Program-made: the position numbers and the translations under genes
The notes under the pieces: generated by a model
Database searches by the model: none
Told to the model about the DNA's origin: nothing
Seen by the model: only the letters and a program-made list of their open reading frames with translations
Source of the DNA: Pteria penguin
Taxonomy: Eukaryota; Mollusca; Bivalvia; Pterioida; Pteriidae
Assembly (NCBI GenBank): GCA_035048485.1
Contig: CM068590.1
Coordinates: 6,702,329-6,766,328, forward strand
DNA: 64,000 nt
Direction of reading: 5' to 3'
In this document: one piece after another, positions 27,401 through 39,100 of the stretch
Position numbering within the stretch: the stretch's first letter is position 1
How the letters are laid out: the number at the start of each line of letters is the position of its first letter

Positions 27401-30083
27401 GTTTTGATTTGGATTATTTTCTTGAATTTGAGTGTAATATACCAGTCACTATAAATCATAGCATTAATCCCTGGTAAATGGCATTAAGTCCTATAATAAA
27501 AATTTAAAAATGGAAATTACTAGACAAAGTATAAATTTACCTACAAGACTTTATTTTGGATTTTTAAATCTGTTAAAAGACCATGTACTGAGTACACCAT
27601 GGCATAATTTTAATCATATGGACCCCTTAGATCTTTTAGCTGTTGTAACAGAGTGTTTGCCTCCCTCTGAAGAGAAAGCTTTACAACCTTTACATTCATT
27701 TTTTAGCCTATAATGTTTTGTAATAGATAAATAACATTCGTTTCCCCTTAGCCTTTATCAAAAGAAATAAACAATGTTATATTCTTAACTGTATAAAATC
27801 CATGCTTACATTACAAATGATCAAAGTACATTACAATAAACTATTAATGACGTCATGATTTCACTCATGTATACAGTTTTAATGCGAGACAACAAAAAGG
27901 CTGTAAACAATATAAAATGTGATATTAATTTAGTAAAATACAGTTCTCAAATTTTATAAATGTTCAGATAAATCAATGTCTAAAATGATATTGATAAGTT
28001 CAAATTTAATTATTAATATAATATTATAATTAATTATATCTTAATGTTGCACCCACTTTGAACTTTTGTTTCTAGTTTTTTCTATGCTTTTGTCTCTTAT
28101 GATTTTTAACACTAGCATGAATTTTACATAGCTTAGAATTGAACCTTGTTTTTTTCATTTGATAAAGACCAGCAGGCGGAAAATTTTTGAAACGAGTGTC
28201 TTTTATTTATTATAATACAACAACTTCCCTGTGAAAAAGTTGACTTGATCTGTATAATAGTTAGCTAATAAGTGTTAAAGCTTTCTTTGTGCTTATCAAT
28301 TAATAGAAAATTAATCACAAACAATAAGCATTAATTAAGTTTCGAAGATGATCTATACCGGTACATAGTTCAGAGAGAAACACAAGAATTTTGATAATAA
28401 TAATAATAACTAGAGCTTACCTGTTGCCGAGGCAACAGGGCGGGTCTTCCTCTCTCGAAAGAAAAAAGAAAAATAAGTAGATAGAAAGAAGGAAAGAAAG
28501 AAAAAAGATCAGGAGAATGACTTAAATGTACTTTACACACAAAATTAACCCCCCCCCCCCAAAAACAAAACCGCTCAAGCAATCAAATTAATTAATAATT
28601 AATATTGAAAAAAGTATTATCTAGAGGAAATAAATCGAAAATCAAGTTAAAGAAATCATACATATTACGGCTCTCCATTATAACAGTCGATTAAACATTC
28701 CACGGACAAAGCGCCGTAACTAATGGCGATTGAATTAATCGCGAGTTACTGCGCTTTCCCCGTCACTATCATACACGTTTGAAGTCGGTATTTAGCAAGG
28801 GAAATTCACCGCGCTTCTCTTAGATGTAATCCCGACGCTCGGACAAGATTTTTTTATTGCCTTGTTCATCAGTAGCGGGTAGAGTGCAAAAAATGTGATT
28901 TTTGTTTAAGAATTCGAATTCAAAATACATTCTCAAACTCTCCTTTTTATACTTTGTTAATACGACAAATAAGAAAAAACATGAAAGTTACGCAAATAAG
29001 GTATTTTTTTAAAAAATTCTTTAAATCGCTCACTTTCAAATACTGAGAAACATGTTTCATACTGAAATTGGTACGGAAAATCGTTTGGTGATGTTTTGGA
29101 AACGATAAGACTAAAAATAAAATGTTTTTGCAAATTACGTAATTATTTAAAAACTTTAAATTGAAATAGCGGCCAAACTAAAAAAGATAGATATTATCGG
29201 CCGATGAATTTTTTAAAGATATGAACCTAGAGAATATGACAGATAAAATTTGAATAGTCTAGCATTTAAAATAAAGCTGTATGGCGGAGAATTAAAAATT
29301 TTACTCATTGTTATGTAATGTTTTTGAAAACTTTTATTTTTGTTTTTTTTTTTACTTAAACGGGTTACGATGTCTCTGAGAGTCTATAACCATAGTATAA
29401 AATTTCTACATAAATCCGTTTTTCAGAAAATGGAATTGAAAAATCGGGGTGAAATTTCGGCGTTTTAAGACCCTCTCTCGATAGGGTTGTCCGACGATAG
29501 AGGGAAGGGGGCTAATATTTCGATGTTTTTGAAAATATAAATCAAAAGCGCTAACCCTTCTCCTTTACTGATTACATTTTGGTGATCATATGATAAAAAG
29601 TAATAAAGTTATGAAGCAATTACGTAACTAACCAAATTTGTGAAAAACTTAAATTTCTCATTTAAAAATGGATTTCAAATATCAAAAGAAACTTTTTTAT
29701 CATGAAATTGACATTCTAAATCGTTCTATACCATTTTTAAAATGCTTAGACTTAAAACAAAGCAGTTTAAAAATTACGTAATTTTTAAATTTTAATAACG
29801 GCTTAACCGTTAAAAGTAGATAATCGGCGTTGATTTCATTGTCAAGGACACACCTGTCAAATTTGAGAATGAAAATTTAAGGAATCTATCTAAAATAATA
29901 AACTTGTTTTAGAGAAAATAAAAAAATTTAGCCCTATTACGTAATTTTCTTTAAAACCATAATATTTCGATATTTTTTTCTTATCAATCAATTTCCCCTG
30001 GCTCATCAAGCAAGAAGCCGCGATAAAAAGGTTGTTGGTTTAGCCGTTTTTGAGAAAATTGCAGTCAAAGTGCTGAGAATAAG

Positions 30084-30114
<31 letters not shown>

Positions 30115-33100
30115 GTAAAGAAAAAACATCACAATAACAGAAGGGTCTTCCGATGGAATCGGAAGACCCTAATAATAATATAGTTATAATAATATATATG
30201 TATTACAAATCTTATTATATGTAAAACTTGCCTTGCCACTAACTTCCATACTAATATTATCATTAAATTGCATGCACTCAATAAATACTGAATAATAATA
30301 AACTGATGTGGTGGAGAAATGTTTTGAGAAACTTGTATATAACAAGTGCCATTATTAAACAATTTTGAGTAAGAAAAAGATACTGGGAATGATTTCATTA
30401 ACATAAGAATTCTTGATGAGTGGATTGATACACTGCCTTATGTTCACACATAAATTCTCTAGATTGATGCTTAAAAGGGAAAAAGTAGCGTTTCTTTAGT
30501 GTATGTGCATGCTAAACCATCATATGTAACCCTTGTGTTTCATGACCTCTGTGGCCCTTGTAATTAACATCTTACTGGTATCTCGAACATCAGTAAGGTC
30601 CAAGTCTTTGGAATCAGCCGTAATGATGAGATACATCACCTGAGATTAATCATACAGTGTGTACACCCTGGTATTTCAGTGCTAAGATACAAGTAGATAT
30701 ATGTCCAGAGAACTTCTAAAATGTCCTAGTGGTCATTGGGAGATGATTGATGTCCAGTGTCCAGTTCTAACAGGGTCAAGAGCATTTCTGGGATTGTCTG
30801 GATTCATGAGGGTGTTTGCAGTTTACTATTAATATCTAAACGCATTATTGATGGGTCCATTAGGTCCTGTTGTTCACATTTCTTATAAATACAGATGTGT
30901 ATGACATTTTGATATTAACTACATGACTATTAATATGACTTATTAGTTAATGTCATGAATATAAATTATGATGGTCTAGTCAATAAATAAATTTTCTAAA
31001 TATCTTCAACAGCATTCATAGGTTGGGTGGGGGGATTTTCAAAAATATAATATTGTATTATTAAGTGGAAACCAGTTATAGCTTTTTATATAATTAGCCT
31101 TTTAACCTCAGAAAACTTCTCTCATAATAAGCAAAGAAAATCCTAGGAATACCCATACAATTTGAGAACAAATTCCTGAACATCTGAAGATTTTTGGCAA
31201 TTTTTAAATAGTCTAGAGAAATGTATTCAGTAAATCTTCAAATATCTTGATTTTAATGAACATTTCTCAGGGTCTGAGGTTTGTTTGAATAATTGCAAAT
31301 ATTATGGACTCTATCTGATATGTGCTTTTGCACGTAATATCTGAAGTCAAAGTGAAACACTTAGGACATTCTCCATATAATTATTTCAACATCAAAATTT
31401 CTGACCACTGAGTCATAACAATCAAGTCAGAAGTGTAATAAAATTCAGCAAAATTTTGAAAAGAAGTGTCGATCTTGTTATATCAAATTTATCATGAAGA
31501 ATTTTGTAGATATCCTCTGCATTGTTTGTATATGCACCTTTTATAATATTTGATGTCGTTATTCAACGGGTTGTTACTTGATTCATTTCGCTATAGCACT
31601 TCTACGGCTGCATCTTTATACAGCACAAGTATTTTGGTGGATTTTACAATCAATACTACATGCTGTATTCCTTTTCGGTTGTTGCAATGGTTTGGTTTGC
31701 TTTGCAAGACTTAGTATTTAAAACCGCTTTTAACAGTGTTTGATAGAAAGTCAAGCTTCAGTTTTATGCCTTAGAAACAAGAATTTATCATACAAAGAGT
31801 GAAAGAATAGAATTTCTGTTTCAGTCCTTGTGTGTCATTGTTGCAGCTGAAGTAATTATCTTAGAATGTGTTTCAATTAATTGTTATAGTAAAAAAAGAT
31901 ATACAAGTACTATAAGTAGTGATGAAAATATTTAAGTTAGTCAAGATGACATAAACTCAGATTTCGTGAGATGTAGACAAATAAAAAAATAAAAAAAAAC
32001 AATAGCAAAATATATCAGTGGTGTGTTCCTAGAGATATGAAATACTGATTGTTATATTCTGAGTTAACAAAACCAGAAGAGAAAGTATCATTTGTTAATG
32101 ATATAGAATATATATGTGTATGAAATGCATAACTTTGACTTAAAATCACCCAAAAGTTTACATTGATTGATTGAATATTGTTTTACGTCACTCCAAGATT
32201 ATTTCATGTATATGTCAATGGCATCTGCCTGATGCATTGCATAGAAATTTAGACCCACTGGAAGCAGTGAGGGATCTTTTATGTGCTACAACTACCGTGA
32301 CACGGAAACTCGGTTTTTACTTTCTCATCCGAAAGAACAAACATCCAGGGCGGGAGTCTAAAGTGGGACCTCTTAGTCACAAGTCGAGCATCTTATCTTC
32401 TAGGCCACATAAAAGGCTGACCAAAAAGTTTACAAGATTTAGCACAATAAGTATGGCCTTTCTTATTATTCACATGAGTGGTTTATAAGGACCTTGTTTC
32501 AACTAAACTAAAACTTCTGGTATGTTGACACCAACATCTTGCCTCATATTCCCAATGTCAAGGCTTTGCGATTCTGTATCACCACACAAATGTTTGCGGA
32601 GACACAGACACTTGATGCTTTGAAGACACTTCTTGTCCCAGTTTATTTTGAATTGAACCCACGACTATTTGGCCGTTAGTCTGTCATTGCATATTTGAGT
32701 TATAAGTGTATAAAAGGTATATTCTTTTACATTTTATTCTTGTCCCGTATTTCGTATTATAATAATGAAAGCACTTGATGAAAAGTAGAAAATAACTCTA
32801 TTAGAGAAGGATGCCATTTTGGATGGATAATTTTATGACAGTCTGTATTATTAAATCCCCATAAATCAGATACTGATAGATGTCTAAACAATGAAGATTT
32901 ATGTTGAAATAATTAAATTTAACACACACTCAAATTTTACAACCCCATTCTGATTTATTGCAATAATGTGGAGAGTAGAGATTTCACCAGGGGCACATGT
33001 CTTGATAGGTGATTGATATGAACTATAGTTGTGGTACGTGGTAGTTTTCACTCATGTGGTATGTGATAAAGTTCACACATGTGGTAGTGTTCTCACATGT

Positions 33101-36100
33101 GGTGTATATATATGGTAGTGTTCACACATGTGGTAGTGTTCACACCTGTAGTAGTGTTCACACATGTGGTAGTGTTGACACATGTGGTAGTATTCACACA
33201 TCTAGTATATATATATATGGTTGTGGTCACACATGCTAATGCTGTGAATGGTAGTGAACAGATGGTAACAGAGACTACTTTGTCCTAATCTTTCATTTCT
33301 CTCTCATGCATGCCTCCAGCACTTGTCAGCATATGTTTTATTTGATGTAACATACATGATTTATGTACTTCACTATCTTTCTTTGCCACATAACTTTTTA
33401 CATGTATAACCTCCCCCCTCTTATACTTTTCTTTACGTTCTTATCCTGTTCAATACCTCCAAAAGTCGTGAACACTACTATTTCAGGAGTGGATTGGAAT
33501 TCCCTGACCATTCCTGCCTCCTTACCTATCACCACGGATTACTTCCCGGAAAAGAAGAGCCTGGAAAACGATTATTCCGTCTCCTTCTACAACCTGATAC
33601 CTGATGCAGTAAACAGTGAATACTTTTGCAGGTATGATGCCTCTGGTACCCATTCGTATACAGATATGGATTCTGTGAATATTATCGAAATTTAGTAGGT
33701 ATGGTAGCCATAGTTACCTGGTACTCAAGTTGGTAAAGGTACCAAGTGTGAAAAAATGATGCTAACCAGTGAGTGTGACCATCTTTGTAGAGATTATTAT
33801 ACATGTATAGTTATTTTAAGGAATGAGTTTAAAACATTTTTAATGGTAGGAGGTACATTGCTTACACAGTTGAAAGGTTAGAAAATTTTTTACCCTTTTA
33901 AAAGGTAAAAACAAATAGCAATGATACAAAGTTTTCTCTCCTTTATTTTTCAGGTATACCTCCATCTCCTGATACATTGTTATCCCTATTCATTTTATTT
34001 CTTTGTTGATGCAGGTATACAGAAAAATGCTTGTTGTTACAAGTAAAAATCCAGTGTTTTTAAGTTAACAACCTTTTATTATGCAGTCAAGATTAATTTT
34101 TATTTCTACTGAATTTAGGATATTAAAGTTGATTCAGTCTACATATACCTACTGTTTGTATCATGTATTGGCTGTTTGTATCATGTATCTACTGTTTGTA
34201 TCATGTATAAACTGTTTGTAGTCCACCTGCCACTGAGGATGAGCGACTCTACAGGAAGTCACCACTTACTGTCAAACAAGTGTTCCAGGAACTTGTGGCC
34301 CAGAGACTGGCCCAAGGCTTCCAGGTCATCATCATGAAAAAGGCAGCCTCTCCTTCATTAGAAAATAACCTAAACTCTAGTCCACAATATTCCTACACGT
34401 CTAAGCTGACCAGAGCAAGACCACGCTCAGAGCATCAGGTAAATTCCCTTTTATGTCCATAGAGCAAGGCAGTGATCAGAGCATCAGATAAATTCCCTCT
34501 TATGTCCCCCAGAGCAAGGCCACACTCTTATGTTCCCCAGAGCAAGGCCACACTCAGAGCATCAGATAAATTCCCTATTATGTCCCCCAGAGCAAGGCCA
34601 CACTCAGAGCATCTGGTAAATTCCCTCTTATGTCCCCCAGAGCAAGGTCATGATAAGAGCATCAGGTAAATTCCCTCTTATGTCCCCCAGAGCAAGGTCA
34701 CACTCAGAGCACCAGCATCAGATAAATTCCCTCTTATGTCCCCCAGAGCAAGGCCACACTCAGAGCATCAGATAAATTCCCTCTTATATCCCCCAGAGCA
34801 AGGTCATGATCAGAGCATCAGGTAAATTCCCTCTTATGTCCCCCAGAGCAAGGTCACACTCAGAGCACCAGCATCTGATAAATTCCCTCTTATGTCCCCC
34901 AGAGCAAGGCCACACTCAGAGCACCAGCATCAGGTATATTACCTCTTATGTCCCCCAGAGCAAGGTCACACTCAGAGCACCAGCATTAGATAAATTCCAT
35001 CTTATGTCCCACAGAGCAAGGTCACACTCAGAGCACCAGCATCTGATAAATTCCCTCTTATGTCCCCCAGAGCAAGGCCACACTCAGAGCACCAGCATCA
35101 GGTATATTACCTCTTATGTCCCCCAGAGCAAGGTCACACTCAGAGCACCAGCATTAGATAAATTCCATCTTATGTCCCACAGAGCAAGGGCATGCTTAGA
35201 GCATCAGGTAAATTCCCTCTTATGTCCCCCAGAGCAAGGTCACACTCAGAGCACCAGCATCAGGTAAATTCCCTCTTATGTCCCCCAGAGCAAGGCCACA
35301 CTCAGAGCATCAGGTAAATTCCCTCTTATGTCCTCCAGAGCAAGGCCACACTCAGAGCACCAGCATCAGGTATATTACCTCTTATGTCCCCCAGAGCAAG
35401 GTCACACTCAGAGCACCAGCATTAGATAAATTCCCTCTTATGTCCCACAGAGCAAGGGCATGATCAGAGCATCAGGTAAATTCCCTCATATGTCCCCCAG
35501 AGCAAGGTCACACTCAGAGCACCAGCATCTGATAAATTCCCTCTTATGTCCCCCAGAGCAAGGCCACACTCAGAGCACCAGCATCAGGTATATTACCTCT
35601 TATGTCCCCCAGAGCAAGGTCACACTCAGAGCACCAGCATTAGATAAATTCCCTCTTATGTCCCACAGAGCAAGGGCATGCTTAGAGCATCAGGTAAATT
35701 CCCTCTTATGTCCCCCAGAGCAAGGTCACACTCAGAGCACCAGCATCAGGTAAATTCCCTCTTATGTCCCCCAGAGCAAGGTCACACTCAGAGCACCAGC
35801 ATCAGGTAAATTCCCCCTTATGTCCCCCAGAGCAAGGCCACAATTCAGAACATCAGGTAAATTCCCTCTTATGTCCCCTAGAGCAAGGCAACACTCAGAG
35901 CACTAGCATCAGGTAAATTCCCTCTTATGTCCCCCAGAGCAAGGTCATGATCAGAGCATCAGGTAAATTCCCTCTTATGTCCCCCAGAGCAAGGTCATGA
36001 TCAGAGCATCAGGTAAATTCCCTCTTATGTCCCCCAGAGCAAGGGCATGCTTAGAGCACCAGCATCAGATAAATTCCCTATTATGTCCCCCAGAGCAAGG

Positions 36101-39100
36101 CCACACTCAGAGCATCAGATAAATTCCCTCTTATATCCCCCAGAGCAAGGTCATGATCAGAGCATCAGGTAAATTCCCTCTTATGTCCCCCAGAGCAAGG
36201 TCACACTCAGAGCACCAGCATCTGATAAATTCCCTCTTATGTCCCCAGAGCAAAGCCACACTCAGAGCACCAGCATCAGGTATATTACCCCTTATGTCCC
36301 CCAGAGCAAGGTCACACTCAGAGCACCAGCATTAGATAAATTCCCTCTTATGTTCCACAGAGCAAGGGCATGCTTAGAGCATCAGGTAAATTCCCTCTTA
36401 TGTCCCCCAGAGCAAGGCCACACTCAGAGCACCAGCATCAGGTAAATTCCCTCTTATGTCCCCCAGAGCAAGGCCACACTCAGAGCATCAGGTAAATTCC
36501 CTCTTATGTCCCCCAGAGCAAGGCCACACTCAGAGCACCAGCATCAGGTATATTACCTCTTATGTCCCCCAGAGCAAGGTCACACTCAGAGCACCAGCAT
36601 CAGGTATATTACCTCTTATGTCCCCCAGAGCAAGGTCACACTCGGAGCACCAGCATTAGATAAATTCCCTCTTATGTCCCACAGAGCAAGGGCATGCTTA
36701 GAGCATCAGGTAAATTCCCTCTTATGTCCCCCAGAGCAAGGCCACACTCAGAGCACCAGCATCAGGTAAATTCCCTCATATGCCCCAGAGCAAGGCCACA
36801 CTCAGAGCATCAGGTAAATTCCCTCTTATGTCCCCCAGAGCAAGGCCACACTCAGAGCACCAGCATCAGGTATATTACCTCTTATGTCCCCCAGAGCAAG
36901 GTCACACTCAGAGCACCAGCATTAGATAAATTCCCTCTTATGTCCCACAGAGCAAGGGCATGCTTAGAGCATCAGGTAAATTCCCTCTTATGTCCCCCAG
37001 AGCAAGGTCACACTCAGAGCACCAGCATCTGATAAATTCCCTCTTATGTCCCCCAGAGCAAGGCCACACTCAGAGCGCCAGCATCAGGTATATTACCTCT
37101 TATGTCCCCCAGAGCAAGGTCACACTCAGAGCACCAGCATTAGATAAATTCCTTCTTATGTCCCACAGAGCAAGGGCATGCTTAGAGCATCAGGTAAATT
37201 CCCTCTTATGTCCCCCAGAGCAAGGTCACACTCAGAGCACCAGCATCTGATAAATTCCCTATTATGTCCCCCAGAGCAAGGCCACACTCAGAGCATCAGG
37301 TAAATTCCCTCTTATGTCCCCCCGAGCAAGGTCATGATCAGAGCATCAGGTAAATTCCCTCTTATGTCCCCCAGAGCAAGGCCACACTCAGAGCACCAGC
37401 ATCAGGTAAATTCCCTCTTATGTCCCCCAGAGCAAGGCCACACTTGGAGCATCAGGTAAATTCCCTCTTATTTCCCCCAGAGCAAGGCCACACTCAGAGC
37501 ACCAGGTAAATTCCCTCTTATGTCCCCCAGAGCAAGGCCATGATCAGAGCATCAGGTAAATTCCCTCTTATGTCCCCCAGAGCAAGGGCATGCTTAGAGC
37601 ATCCGATGAAAACATTTTTATGTTCCCCTAGACAAAGTTCAGAATGTGGGTGAAACATCTTTTGTTTTCCAAAGCAAGGATATGCTCAGAGCATCAGGTA
37701 TTCCTTTTTATGTTCCCCATATATGGGTATATAATGACCACTCAGAAATCAGGTCAAATCCTCTAATGTTCCCTAGAGCAAGTCCATACTAAAAACTTCA
37801 TATAAAATCCCATTTGTAGTCATCAAGGCAAGCTGAGAACAGTAAGTAAAATCCCCATTATCTATAATCTAAATGGACAAATCTATGGTAGTATCACCCA
37901 GGCCATGAGTTGATATACCAAATCAGATCTTGACTTTATTCAGCCTCATACATGTACAGTAGTCTACACTACTAGTGAATCCTCTATCCTGACTAGATCT
38001 AGATCATGGTCATACTTCAGGCTAACTTTGTCAGCTGTATCAAGGATGTTGTTGATGAAAGCAGTAATTGTGAAGATTCACTGCTCTTGGCCTGGGTCAG
38101 GTTTCACAAGAGGGGATATGCCTTGACTGAATCTCAGACTGTCTTAATGACTGTTTATAGCCTCTAATTCTGAGGAATTCCTCTTCTTTCTATCATAATT
38201 CTTTCGTGTGGGTAACTTCTATCCTAGCCAGTGTAGCTTATTGGATGAAGTGCCTGGCTTGTGACTGAGAGGGACTTGGTTCATCTCCCTTTGTAGGCAC
38301 TTCCGTAGCCTGTCTTTCCAATGAAATAGTGAAAACCGAAATCCTGTGTCACAGAAAGCTTGGCATGTAAAAGATATTGATACTGCTTCAGGTAGGTATG
38401 TTTTAGAGGTATAAATTTCTTTACAATGCATCAGGCAGATGCCATCACCATATACATGAAATAATCGTAGAGTGACATAAAACAATAATCTATCAATACA
38501 GCAAAATATGAAATGCTAGTAAAGCTGTGATAACCAACTTAACTCAATCAACGGTATGCCCATTTATGAAACTAGGTCCTGAAGTACCCTGCCATAACCC
38601 ATCTGACTTATTACCTGCGCTGTATGAAAATCTCATTCCTGCAACATTAGTTCCCAGTTGGCTGGTGATTTTGGTTGGTAAAAGGGTCACTTGCACCTCT
38701 GACAACCATTAACTTAAGACTGTAAATTACTACTTTATCTCATTAGTAGATTACGAAACAGGTCTTTCCAAGCACTGGAAAGATGTCGACAAACTAGTGA
38801 TAATCTTACACATTGGATATTGAGCCCACTGGTCGGCTGAAGGGCTCACAGTTACTTAACATTGTGCATGTGTTGTTAGTATCATCAAGTATAAACATAA
38901 TTTCTGTTTCTGTTATCATCATTGTTATATTGGTATATTGTCGACATTTTAGTTATACATGTATCGTATATATCATATATATACATATTTTAACCATAAT
39001 TTATGTCAATTATAAAAATTTCAAAGTTATCATCATGGGTATATTAATTATTATTGACATTTAAAAAAGAATCATGTTTTGCCAAATTATAAGATAGAAA

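Larger units (their letters stand above)
21099..33486 (+). other. Intron 14 (12.4 kb)
   Basis: Longest intron of the window. Holds MITE copies at about 23295 and 27007, a 22-bp array at 25292, the hairpin-bounded element 28413-30170, a SINE at 32163 and an 18-bp array at 33025. The rest (21100-23280, 23460-25280, 25450-27000, 27220-28400, 30180-32160) is AT-rich with no convincing coding potential on either strand. Confidence 0.7.

Noticed and set aside
27510..27713. 67-codon frame in intron 14
   Set aside because: No similarity to any family I recognise and no splice or promoter context; consistent with chance in a long intron.
34806..37250. Many 60-153-codon open frames in the exon 16 array
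   Set aside because: They come from the repeat units, overlap in several frames and have no independent support.
34411..37612. Possible CRISPR array
   Set aside because: Units are contiguous with no unique spacers, and the DNA is eukaryotic with introns.
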